NCBI GenBank assembly: GCA_036852015.1
Contig: JAANDG010000236.1
Location: 124,001 to 188,000, forward strand
Length of the DNA stretch: 64,000 bases
Direction: 5' to 3'
Origin: Pelodera strongyloides
Lineage: Eukaryota > Nematoda > Chromadorea > Rhabditida > Rhabditidae
The notes under the pieces are model-generated. The model had not been told where the DNA came from. It saw only the letters and a list, made by a program, of their open reading frames with translations, and did no database searches. How positions within the stretch are numbered: the first letter of the stretch is position 1; each line of letters opens with the position of its first letter. Position numbers and translations under genes: made by a program. Shown piece by piece: positions 44,056-56,418 of this stretch.

Positions 44056-47000
44056 TCACGAGTCACTGTTCTTCTTCATTTGGTTTGCCAAACTCTTCAG
44101 GCGGTCGCCAAAGCTGATCGCTCTGCTGACAATCGTCTAAAAATATAGTTTCAGGTAGGACAGGAAATAAAGAAAGCTATTCAAAAGTAAAGAACTAGAA
44201 GAAATACACCATCACGAATGAATCACGAATAATAATAAAAGTACTACCTTCTTTTCTTGCGTGGGGATTGCTTGAATCCTCCCATCTCTGATGTCGTGTG
44301 CCATAACAACCAAAATGCCCACGTCGACGCCCTCGGGAAAGTTCTGAAACATCAACTATTTCACATATTCACACAAAGATTGTTCGGAAGAGAAACAGAC
44401 TACTAGTCCCTCAAGGTCCCACACTTTATATCCATTTCAACACTCAAATAATATATCCTGGAGAAAGGCCGAATATTTTAATCTGACGTAGACCTCAAGG
44501 AAACCAAAACTTATGCATAATCTATAAGCACCTACCTGCAAAAGCCGAAGACAATCAGCAAATGTGCCCTGCAATAAGAAGTCCCTCTGCGATTCCAACA
44601 TGGCAAGACACACATATGGCAAAAGTGAGAACCTGAAAAGGGAATGTTCTAAACTGGTCGACTGCCACAGAACTGAGGGAAAGCCGTCCTTTTTCGCTCG
44701 TTTTTGGACAATGCAGTTTTAGTTAAAGGATACATAGAAGAACCGCTCAACCTACCCTAATTTGTCTGTTCTATGGCTGGTCAAATACGCAAATCTCCGA
44801 TGCATTTTGGATTATGGAAAATATAGTTTTTGATCGCGTAAGCTTTTTTCGACAACATACTAAAGTTGAAATGTAGGGTTACTTCTGAAAAACGACTAGT
44901 GTCGACGAACCTGCAGGCATCTGCAAACAAGGAGTCCCAAATGTTGATCACGTCTGGCAAGGCGAATTCCTGGAAATGAAGTAAAACACTATGCCGCGCA
45001 AAAGTAGCTTACAAGCAGAATCACGGTCGACGACTGCAAGTTCCCTTACCTGACTAAGCATCAACGACAACCATCTGAAGGCATAGAATTGGGGCAGAAT
45101 AGCCAGTTCCGTGACCAGATGTGCGTGCAAAGGAGCATCGAATGACAGCAGCAACTGATGAAACGAGTTCATAGTGGATTCTGAAACGAGCATAATAATT
45201 CCTCAAATGAATTGAACACACGTAGACAATTAGTCGTAAATCGAACGTTCGCGGGTCTTCAGCTCCTTCAAAGGTACATGAAAATGATAAGAGCGTGTTC
45301 ACTTATATTACATAAATTGGAGAGGAAAAAAACAGACCAATTCCACAAATTGAATCGTCGAGTGTCTTGATAAAGTGATCCTTGATTTCGCTCATCAATT
45401 GTTGGAAACAGAAGAAAGCATCCGCCTCGGCAAACTCCGCCCATTCAGTATCAGGATCAGAGGCGAGAACGTAGTAGATTGGTCCCAGTACCTCATTCAT
45501 TCCCTAAGAAGGAACAACTTAGGGTTGAAGACTAGACAGTGGGAGTTCTGGTACCGAACGAACCTGGATAATATAACAAATATGAGCTAATAAGACAAAT
45601 GGTCAAATCCATTTCTGGGGGATTTGCCAAATTAATGACAACGATCCTGTACGAAGAGACGGGAAGCAATACACCTCCAGACTAGACGCCGTTCGGTTCT
45701 AGTCATACCGATATTCCCTGGCATATCATGCTAAATGTTTTGAGGAATGGTCTGAATCAAACAAATCACCAACCTGCACGTATTTCACTCCGGCATTCAG
45801 TTTGCTGTATATGAATAGAATTCTCTCCACCACTTGCCAGTGCTTTTCACCATCGTTCTCTGCTTCGTACTCACTATCGGCCCTTTTTCGATTGGATGGC
45901 TTGAACTAAAAATAATGGTATATAGACTCGTGCAATGCCTACACTTTTCGAGCACACCTACCTACCGTCAGATCGGACGCGCCTTGTGATATGCATAATT
46001 GCCTGACTGACAAGTTACACTATCTTTAGTACGGGTAAGCTTTATTAGGTAGAACCTACGTTTGCAGCACCAAATTTGTCAATTTGGAACTCTTCGGAGT
46101 GTAATTCTTGGCCGACGACCCTTTGTGAAAGATTAACCGTGGAGCCAGACCTAAACAGAGGTTCTTTTCGTTTCTGAATATATGTGGGTAATAATCAAGG
46201 TAATGGACCAAGCACAGCTGTTAACTATGTATTAAAGGAAATTTCGTGAATGTAGCATGTATTGGCGATTCAGGATGACTCGTTTCACCAACAAACTGAA
46301 ACACCTACTTATGTGGGTAAGGAGTTGTCTGTTGAAAGAACTGTATCTCCGGACACAATCGTCGTACATCCTTGTCAATCTGTGCCAATGTGGTGTTGTC
46401 ACTGAAGAACTGATTCCATTCAGACGAACCGCTCTCCGATAAGGGCTAAACAACCAACAGTATAATAAGCGCTGGAACACACCTCATTTCCAAGTCATTC
46501 ACTCACTCACACAAACAACTTCAGTATGTTGCACACGCAGAAACAATACGAACAAATATAACAAATGAAGAAAGCATACGTGGTCATCTTCCTGTGATTT
46601 TCCTGAATCAACAACAAATTGCTGAACGAGCTGGTCATAATTGGTTCGCTGTTGTTCCAGATGATCTTTCCACGTATGTCGCTCAGTTGGAAGGTAGTTA
46701 AGAAGAAGCCGCCAGGCAAGCGGTCTCAGAGAATCAGGGATACCTACAAACACACACTGAAAGTAATACACGAAGTGCCGATTACTGATCTGGTAGTTAC
46801 TCCATCAATCTTGCATATGCATCCTGCTACTACGGCAAAACTGTGCAAACAAAACTTACAGTAGCTACACGCAAGCCTTAGTTCCTTCATATCGATCTTC
46901 TTATTATTAATGAGGAGGATCGTTTCCACCTTCGTGAGCCTAAACAAAATATTTAGTACACAATAAGAAGAAATAAGAAAAAATACACGTACACAATGTG

Positions 47001-47132
47001 CGGAAGAATCTTCCGGCAAAGCATGCCTTCACAAGATCCAGGCGTATTGAAATAAAACAAAATGTCCCTCATATACTAAAAACCTTAGAATCGAACGCGA
47101 CTCGCTCACCTTTCCAAATATCGCGCACTCAT
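44056..47132 (-). CDS. TBC1D13: TBC1 domain family member 13 orthologue (Rab GTPase-activating protein)
   Basis: Exons on the minus strand are 47,110-47,132 (start), 46,860-46,939, 46,580-46,743, 46,309-46,445, 46,060-46,173, about 45,780-45,906, 45,333-45,506, 45,052-45,183, 44,912-44,970, 44,538-44,633, 44,248-44,343 and 44,056-44,136 (stop). Landmarks in TBC1D13 order are IPDSLRPLAWRLLLNYLP, IDKDVRRLCPEIQFF, KHWQVVERILFIYSKLNAG, YVQGMNEVLGPIYYVLASDP, EADAFFCFQQLM, PQFYAFRWLSLMLSQEF and LPDVINIWDSLFAD. The IDKDVR arginine finger and the YVQ glutamine finger, both needed for GTP hydrolysis on Rabs, are intact. TBC1D13 acts on Rab35 in mammals. The linker between the two halves (exon 46,060-46,173) is variable, and its junction with 46,309 does not keep frame as read, so one splice site there is misplaced. 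Length is about 400 residues, as usual for the family. Confidence 0.92.
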
Positions 47133-48396
47133 CGTGCCGCACGCAATCGGTGCGCCGGGGAGCGCTGAAATATAAAGTCCAAATTGAAACATAAACACTG
47201 GATTAAAAATATGAAACAAACAGCACAACAAAAAGTTCATATATATATCTCAAAGCCGACAAAACGGGTTTCGACAATCCTGCGGAACATATAAGCAAAA
47301 TTTATTAGAAAAATGACTTTCACATGAGGCATAACATGGGTTATTAACATAACATATTGCACAGTTACTACTTATTAAATTGCACTATAACGAGCAAAGT
47401 TAGTATTGAAAAGCTATATGTATGACGCAAATATTCAAATGTGCGTGAAAACTATAACGAGTGCGAAAGTAATCTGGCATCAAAGGTGCAGGCTTTCTAC
47501 AATAAGAGATGGGGAAAATTCTCGCCAAACACGCCGTTAAATTATGTTCGAAATTATTGGAAAAACTGCTGCCAGTACACTCTTGCACTACTCATCGCAC
47601 AAATGCATACGTACATCTTCCATTGGACCAGTGTTTAGGTCGGTCCTAATTGTATTGTAAGTTAAGTAGTATTACGTTAGTAAAGAATAATAAAATGAGC
47701 TTAAAACAGAGAATAAACATATGGTAGCATATTTGGTGGTGATAAGTGTATCTGGCAAAAAAAAAACACAGATAAACCCTAATTTGTATTCCGATAATAT
47801 TTGACTGAGGATCTTTCCCTTGAGAGAGTAATACTAAACTAGTTTTAAACCCGGAAACCTAAACGTCGAGAAAACCTAATCAACCCCCAAAAAAAAACAG
47901 AAATTTTAAGTTAAAAAGTCATAAAGCATAAGGACACCTAAGATACTTGTTATAATATCCGATAAGTTATATATTATAATATCCCATAAGTAATATGATT
48001 ATATATTAGAAAGTAGATGACGTACGCTCAGAACATCACATTGGAATACTTGGCTCACATCTGACACCAAGGAAATACGAACCAACCAAGGAAAACTAAA
48101 ATGCTACCTAAATCACAGACGACACGAATTATTTTAAAATACAAACAATGATAAACACAGCGAAATTGATACCTCATGGGCATGGCTGACCAGGATTTGG
48201 TGATTTCAACTAGAAAAAAAAGTTTTGGTACAAAGAAAGTAAAGAGGACTACTCATGAGATCTTACTACACACCTGCCTGACAATTAGTACACAAAATAA
48301 AGTTAGAAAAATGTTGACAATAATCTGCGGAAAGGGCTTCGCAACAGAAGATCTCCGTAAAGCGAGAACGTAGGGCGTTTTCATGTTGATCGCCAA
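47133..48396. other. Intergenic between TBC1D13 and ATF6, no gene seen
   Basis: AT-rich, with an acceptor-like TTTCAG at 47,168-47,173 (minus), 35 bases before the TBC1D13 start, which may be a trans-splice or 5'-UTR splice site. Short tandem TATAATATC words lie near 47,950-47,995. Nothing coding is seen. Confidence 0.4.
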
Positions 48397-51300
48397 TTAT
48401 TTCAGTACATTCACCAGGTCAGTTGGGAGAACGAAAAGGCTCGTGGCGGTGACCATGCAATCCACACGGAGCATCAGCTATAAATAGTATTTGATTAATC
48501 TTGTATCACACACGCATATGTATGCGAAGGTATGTAAGAACTAAACTCGCGTCAATATGGGCCAATGTGGAGTTGACCTGCTTATTTCTGAAATGGCTTC
48601 CGGGCCGGTAAGAAATAAAGGATTCTACTGTCAGCTGCAGACATTCAGTGACAGGCTCAATTCTAAAAGCACCTTACCGAGTCTGGTCCTGTAGCATTTT
48701 GCGACAGAGACGGAAGTACCAACGAGAGTCGTGGCGCGGCAGTTGGGTCATTGTACTCAGCGGGCAGAATAACGTACTAAAATGAAAATCCCATAAAGGT
48801 CATCGTGTAACTCCCTTCGGAAAATGTTGATTGTACAAGGCAATCAATCCACACAGGCAGTCAGGACGATGTTGAACTCGTAAGATGTTGTCACGTTTCC
48901 AATTTTAGCTACATATGAATAACTCCTGGCTAAGGGTTCTAACCACTCCTTTTATAATAAAATACAACACCTGTAGATTCAGAAGGTACAAAGTGTCTTT
49001 GCGCTGCTTCACCAGCCTCGCCAGATCACGATAAGGCAGTTCGAGATCCGTACGGGAGGCTGTAAACGTACCGTTACTACGTGAATGGTAATAAGTAAAA
49101 ACGCATTGATTTATTGGCAGTTAGACTCAGGCCCAAGAATTAAAACAATAGACTCAACGACTTCTTAATGTGCGACATATCAAGTTTGACAAAAATTGCC
49201 CCACAACTATTTTTTTTATCAATAAACCTTTATTAAGCTTAATTGGAAAGATAACACACCTTGTGCGCTATCATTCGGTTTGGTCGTGTCTCCATTTGAG
49301 GTCTTCGGTGAGGCCGCACTACAAATAAAAAGAAAATCAAAGTACGCCACTTTACATAAATGCTCAATAATCAACGATTCACATGAAATAAAAAGTATAT
49401 TTAGTACTTACCCCGTAGTGCTGTTCAGCAGGTCCAGATGTTTCCATGCGCGATCACGAACAGCTTTCAGTTTAGCATTTTCTCGCTTTCGCTCTCCAGA
49501 CCTAAATACTTTTTGGATAAGAAACAGAATGAGAACATACTTCAGAATCAAAGAAAATGTATGATGCATACTATAAATCTTGTGGTAATATATTACAATA
49601 AATAATCCAAAACACCGATCGTAAATCCAGCCTACTGTGTTCGTGGCGCGCCTCCTTGCTCGTCCACAACCCGTCTTGCTCCCTGACTCCAACGAACGGT
49701 TTTGTCCAACGTGTACGAGTGTCTTTGCACCCAGTTGGTAATCATCGTGTTCACGCTGAAATTAAACCCAACCATTACGATGTTACATAAAACAAACACT
49801 ACTTGGAACAAAATCTTCAACTCCAAGCATTTCCCAGATGTCTATCTGTCTCGGAAAGTATGAGAATACTTGCTCTAAAAGGTGTGAAAATTTTCTCATG
49901 AAAAGAGGAAAACAATAAAAAAACTCATGATCAAAGTGACTCACGTCGCAAAATTTGTCTCATTTTGAGGAATTGACGAGTTGAAACATGCTTCGGGAGC
50001 TGTTAAGTTTGCGACTGGATCTGCTTGTGGAGCACTAGGAACACCAAGCACTCGAGACGACGACCTTTTCAGTTCTGCTATCGGAGCACTGCTGAAATTG
50101 AATGCGTATGCTTAAAATGCTTCACTTAAACAGAACATACAATGAAAAATATATCGCATAGAAGCACACGATTGAATCTGGAGGGCATGCAACTTGAAGC
50201 TGGCACTGCAGATAAGGAAAAGGAAACCAGCAGGTCTTTTATCGATAGTTAATTTGAAAACTCACTTTGACGAAGTGTTGAGGAAACCGAGGGAACACAC
50301 TAAAGCAACAGCCATCAGTGTGGTGCCAGCAGCTCTCACAGTCCGCTTTGTGATGAACAGAGATGGTCTAAATGTTCTAAAGGTTAGACAACAGCTAATA
50401 TGTGAGTACACATATTCATGTGGGCGTAAGAGCTTTCAAGCATCCAGCAGTTCGTTACCATGGAAGTGATAAACCGCTCTTATAAGTAGACATAAATTTT
50501 CAACCTTCCAGAAGTCGGAGCAGATGTAGAAATAATTCCCAGCCGCGACCGCAATTCAGCGTTTTCCTGCTGGAGGGCTCCGATGGTTTGACGTAGTGTG
50601 CCGTTCTCACGAGCTAGCTCTCGTTTCTCGGAAATCAGTGTCTCAACCTGAGCCCGTAACTCGCCGTTCTCCTATAACAAATAAATTATCAAAAAGTATT
50701 TATCAACCATTTTTCTAATGAGGTTGTCAAACAATAGTAATTTGACTAGGGTCACTTCCTACGAGAGGACCGAACACTTCATAGAAGTCACACATTATCG
50801 CACCGTAGTTTGAGAAGACGGATCTAAATTAATGAATACGAACCCGTTTCTTCTTTTCCCGTGAAATTTGAGCAAAATGACGGTTCTTCATTTTTCGTTC
50901 CTCTTCTTTGGACATTTCTCTACCACACGGATTTGGTGAGCGAACAACGCAGTCAGGAGCCTAAACAAGAAAAGTAAGGAGTCGGTTATTATTACATCCA
51001 TATTGCGGGTGCTTGTCCTCATTGCATTACATAGACGAAACTAAAATAAGGAATTACCTTCTGAACTAAAGGATTTCCAACAGGCACAAGGCGTATAACT
51101 TTTCCATTTTCTGCTTGAACAGTCATCGGACGAACAGGAGAAGAAAGGAACGGGGAAACCACTATCCTCTGCAACATAAATATTGTTAAACAGAAAATCA
51201 GATTACTACAGAAAGTCAGTGACCAGTCAGTGTGGAAACAAGTAAATCTCCTGGAGCACCAAAATAACATAATATTTACCTGTGTTCCACCATTATTTTG

Positions 51301-52901
51301 CTGAACCGTCGTATTAGGTAACACTATCTGCGAGGGCTGGCCTGCGTTGGGTGAAACGCCCTGCTCCATATACGACGGTTGTGTGGTATAGATATTTTGG
51401 GGCTTCTAAATCGTTAAACTTTACTATGTGGACCACGAGTTAAACATATGGTTTCTCATTCGATAGGAAAGAAAGCATTGTCCGTAATGCAACCGGCTAC
51501 GAGCAAAACTAATATCCCACAGTAATCAGTGACTTTCGTAAACGATTAACTCTACCTGGCTGATAGCATCAGGAGTCGTGGTAGGGGATGGAAAAGGATT
51601 GCACTAAAATAATGAAATTGGTCAACGTAAACAGTGAACAGCTCGCACAGTTGCGATTCGGAGTCACTCACGGTCCTAGTCTTATATTTCAATCTCATCA
51701 CGATACGCTTACCATAAAACCTCGGGCAAATTTCCCCTCTGCAGACCATTGCGGACGATTGTCGTTGATTTCCTCTTCGTAGCATTCATGTGTTGTCTTA
51801 AATGCACACCAAATGTTACGCACATAAGTAAACATCCGTGAGTAAGAATACTACTTCCAACAAATAAATATAAGTGTCCACGGAACAAAAAAAACTACCT
51901 GCATATGAGTGTCCCGGGAAGCATAGCTCATGGATCCCTCGAAAACCGCCTGATTCGGAACATCTTGGGAGGTCTGGTCGAACCACTCGCTGAAAATTCT
52001 TAATTTAATGCTTGATAATTTGCTTTGTTTGCATTAAAGATGGGACAAAAGATTTCAGTTCAGGTCAAATGACCATATTTCGATGACGAATACTGACCCC
52101 GAGAATGCGTCAACATCGTGTATTGAATTCCGCCGCTCATTTCCAGAATCCGAGTCTTTTTCCTGAAAATATAGTTAATTTATACCGAGGAGAGCCTCTC
52201 CAGCCTTAAGACTGGTACACACTCCCGGTCCCCTTCAGTTACTTTGTAAGATCTAGGATTCAATAGTGGAGCAGGGAAGGTTAAGTGTGGGAGGTCAGAC
52301 AACGTATTTAAACTGGCCAGTGAATGGAAACTGTACCAACCAAATAATTAAAATAAATGTAGATAACATTCAAATACTCACTGAACTGGTGGGAGAAGGG
52401 AAGCCAGAATCACAAAAGTTGAACAATTCATTCAAGGGCGAATCATCTGCACTCATCGTGTGACACTCCGACTGAAAAGGGAAAATTTGAAAAGGCAAGT
52501 GTAATAACATAATCATTGACACAGGATACATGGTGAAACATAGTTTTCATAAACACGTGGCCGTAAAACACATACCGAACAAAACAGGGTAGCAACCACG
52601 AGGAAGAGGAATTAAAAAAATCATTACAACGCGCAAAAATTGTTTGCATATAAATAACTTACTATTTTCTCAGATGGACTGACGGAGCGAAGGTACTGGT
52701 CCTAAACACTTTTATGTTTAGTTGTGAACAATATAATGCGCACAATTCGCCAAACAAAAGTTCACGGAATACGCTCAATTAGTACAAATAAACAAGGGTG
52801 TGCTTGCAACTTCAAGTAAATGCAGCGATGAGGCGAGAACTTACCAGACCATCGGTTCCTAGATCACCCAAGTTCACATAATCTTCAAACGCCAAGTCCA
52901 T
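48397..52901 (-). CDS. ATF6: ATF6 orthologue, membrane-tethered bZIP transcription factor
   Basis: Nineteen exons from 52,845-52,901 (ATG) to 48,397-48,477 (TAA) give about 596 residues, all in frame. The basic region KMKNRHFAQISREKKKR (N263, R271) is followed by six heptad leucines (281, 288, 295, 302, 309, 316). Exon junction 50,844/50,671 gives the exact N-x7-R-x9-L spacing. A single membrane segment lies at about 347-364 (GTTLMAVALVCSLGFL). Shortly after it, RVLG (382-385) fits the site-1-protease type of motif. The lumenal domain aligns with ATF6 through NWVQRH, DTLYLLNLQ, LPAEYNDPT..PRLSLVLP and the terminal LRVDCMVTATSLFVLP. ATF6 resides in the ER; on stress it is cut by S1P and S2P, and the bZIP fragment activates chaperone genes. 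An acceptor TTACAG lies 19 bases before the ATG. Confidence 0.93.
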
Positions 52902-54423
52902 TCCAGACACAGAACGGCCCTGTAACATAAAAGCATGACCTTGGAGCACCTTATCCTCAAAACCCTCCTCAAAGACAGAACATTGATTACAAATACGACG
53001 TAAAGGATTGGGCAGACGAAGAGCTTCAACGTTCTTCTATAGGACGACGTTTTTTGGAGGAGATTATAATCGTTGCGCTATTGTGACAAATAGACAATTT
53101 AAATTCAATAATTTGTAAGCATCAACAAGTTTACAACTGGAGCTCACATAGTGAAGGATGACATTTGAAGTAGACAAACGTGTAACCGGTATTTTATAGA
53201 AAGATATTATAAGCACATCTTTAGTATAATGTGCTTTATATTAATTAGAGGTGCCTTTACCGACAAAATTTACACGCATTGGCTGTCAGCCAAAATCGAA
53301 CATGTGGGAACGAACGGGGAAAATCAATGGACGGGATAACACAGGGACAACCGACAATTGTTTGCAAGCGTAGCCTTGGTATTCTCGTATACTGTTTATA
53401 TTGATATGTGAACCTTCTTTTTATGCAGAGAATCAAGATATCTGGCACACTGGTGCGATAAATTTAGGCGAAAATAAGGTGATCCCCAGCCAATTCGGAA
53501 TTGGAAAATATATATTATAGCAGTTGAAATGACTGAGATAGCTCACAAGGGAAATGTGCTACACATACGATTCATGTAGCAGTTGCGCGCCGAAACAGAA
53601 ATGGATGTCAGTCGGAGAAACGGTTGCTAAGAAGAGAACCAATGGAGGAAGGACCCTGGTGAAGAGGATTCTGGTTTTTGCGAGAAACACTTATTGAAAT
53701 GAAAGATGAAACGTATTCGCCTTTTTCTATGACTTTTCTACTAAGCTACAAAGATTGATTTAAAATGAGGAAGCCATGGGAACTTCGTCAGAACCGAGAA
53801 ACACACATGGTCTTTCTATTGATTTCAGATGATAACTAATAAGCTTTTAAGGAAGAGCTATCCGGAAGTGAGTTTTTTTAATAGAACTCTTAATATGTTG
53901 CGCCTGATTTACATGTAAACGTGAAACGCGCAACTACATACACTTCTTAATTGAGACTAAATTCAGCATTCCACGCAGACTGTGTAGGAAATAACACAAA
54001 CATTTTTATCCACTGAAGCTTAAAGAATACAAACTATAACAATGTCCTACTCTGAACATATGTCAACAGTCATTTCGGTGACACAAGAAAATAAATAAAC
54101 TCTAATATATGAGAAAAGACCAATATTCTAAAGCATCCGTTGCATTACACCCGATCTTATCTGAAAATTGCACAAACATGCAAACCACAGAACATACCAA
54201 CTTTTATTAGATAAAACTGAAAAAGTGCATTGGAAAATGGAATTTGTGACAATTATGTAATTAAATGGCAGCATAAGTACTCCGCAGCACGTCTGTTGAG
54301 AGGCAGCATCAAGTAATAGTATTTCGACATCCAGATGAACTCAAAATAACTTTCGATAACGCAATAATCAAAATAAAGTGTCTTATATAGTCTGGTGTGC
54401 TCGGGTTAATGTTGTATTTTGTC
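52902..54423. other. Intergenic between ATF6 and B9D1, no gene seen
   Basis: AT-rich without convincing exons. It contains the ATF6 5' flank and, near 54,400-54,423, the B9D1 3' flank. Confidence 0.45.
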
Positions 54424-56418
54424 TTAATTCTCGATGACAATTTCTGCGTCCTCAAGTTTCGGTAATGGCCTAGCAGGGGCTACCAGCACCTGTTCCGTCG
54501 AAGGAACGGATAGTTCGGGCAATTGTCTGACTGGCTGTACTTCAGCAGTCGGTCGCCAGTCACTGTGCTCCTCGCTTTGTTCACTTGGTTCATCCGGTGA
54601 GACGAGGCTTTTCCTCAAAGGATCTCCCGACGTTGTCCGAGGTTGTACGCTCTGCCGTTGTGGTTCCAGACGCCACGGCTGAAATGAAATTGAAGTTTTC
54701 TCAAAAATTTTGCTCTTTTTTGCACTTTATGTTCGTGTTTTCAAAATAAGTAGGAAATGAAAACTACTAAAATCGTGACCCAATTAGAAAGCAAACCTAG
54801 AAAACACGTAAACAAAGAAAAAGGAAACAAAGACCATACATTTCTTGCTTCGGATTTCGCTGCCGTACTTGCGAGCTCGGTCGATCCCTTTGCTCCGTTC
54901 GTATCCTGAAGATAGTTTAAAATCTCTAAGAGGTCTACGTATTATTTATAACACAGTCACTAAAATTGCACAGGTGTGCCTCTCTTCTCGTCGCATTCTA
55001 CTAATAGTGCATGAAATAAAGTAAAACTAAAGCAAAACTAACTATGTGAAAATCCGGAAGCGGGAAGTTGGATGGTGTCGGCAGCGTACTCAATGTCACA
55101 TCGAAACCGAACTTCTTCATATCCTTTACAAGAACGTTCAAACAAACATCGATTTTGCCTTTCGTTTTCATGCGAAGCACTGAAATATTTTTCTTTCGGC
55201 TAAAATGATTAAATTCCAGCAGGATTGGAGTCGGTAACGTCTTTACAGGTAGAAAAGGAAAATAGTTCGTTGGAAGACGAATATTTCAAAATTTAGAGGA
55301 TGTAAATTTATGCATAATATCGATTCATCAACTGAACAACGCAATATATGCCTCAATATGGAGACAAATCAAGTGGCGAACCATCTCGTCCAATGGGGTG
55401 TGCTATACAACTCGGATCAGCCAACTCTGGATGTTTTCCCCAAAGAAAAGTGAGGATTTTCTGGAAGAACGTTGAGGGTTCCGGAACTGCACATGATAAT
55501 TGTAGTTGATGTCTAAAAAGAGGGAATTAGTTGAATAACAAAATGCGGACCAAACTTAAAACACAGACCTTGTTTCATTGCCGCAATAACCTGCTGTCAA
55601 CTCATAATACAAAAAATATTCCTTACCTCCCTGGAGTTGTTGGTATCCGAAGAGTTCCATATCCTTTCACTACTTCATTTCCCAACCAATCCCTTCCATA
55701 GCATACAAATACTATCTGAGGCCCTGAAAATATAAATTAGCATTTCGGCTAATAGTTGAAAACAGCACATTTTTCTAAACGATGAATAAAAATTAAAAGA
55801 ATAAAAAGAACAAACATCGATATGGATTGGTTGATTGATATGTGATTTCCAACTGAGTGTCGAGCACAATGTGGCTTGAAGTTGTTCTATAAAAGTGTTT
55901 AATAAGGATGAATGCTGAGAAAATATTCAGCTGAGGTCCACCATTAGTGGCTCAGCGTTGTACTTCACTGTAACTACAAGTATATATGTTTTACAGAATT
56001 TAGACACTACTTCAGAAACAAAGATGCCAGACTAACACCCTTACGCCCTCACCTCATTCTCTTTTAGAGATAAAGCGACTATTCCAAGAATTACTACTAC
56101 AAATTTCTTAATATATAGTGGATTGATTTTTTGTTTGTTAATAAACATTTATATATAAATCACCTGTAACAGGCAGCAGATAACCCTTCAGATGCACCGG
56201 AGACAACAGTCCAGTCGGGTCCAGCTACGAAACCATACCGCAGCCAAATCGCATAGGATTCGGGAAACTGGAATAGGTAAATAATGAATAATTTTTTTTT
56301 AGCTAGTTTGATAAAATATAGAATAAAAAAGCAATAAACTAATTGTAAGGAAACTCACGTATGCTCTTTCGATCGTGCCATTAACCGATATCATAAACGA
56401 AGACTTTTGTCTGTCCAT
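54424..56418 (-). CDS. B9D1: B9 domain-containing protein 1 orthologue (ciliary transition zone; MKSR-1)
   Basis: Eight exons join with consistent phases: 56,359-56,418, 56,164-56,267, 55,816-55,886, 55,627-55,723, 55,382-55,512, 55,043-55,179, 54,840-54,905 and 54,424-54,678, giving about 306 residues. Family landmarks run in order: SVNGTIERAYFPE, LRYGFVAGPDWTVVSGASEG, LEITYQSTNPYRWPQIVF, GNEVVKGYGTLRIPTTPGR and VLVKDMKKFGFDV. The B9 domain covers roughly residues 8-125. B9D1 works with MKS1 and B9D2 at the transition zone, gating membrane-protein entry to cilia; in nematodes only sensory neurons carry cilia. The last two exons add a Ser/Pro/Glu-rich tail of about 105 residues, which makes the protein about 100 residues longer than the human protein of roughly 200. 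Confidence 0.92.

Noticed and set aside
44056..56418. Operon of TBC1D13, ATF6 and B9D1
   Set aside because: The genes share a strand, but they are separated by 1.3-1.5 kb, much more than the typical few hundred bases of nematode operons, and each has its own start context.
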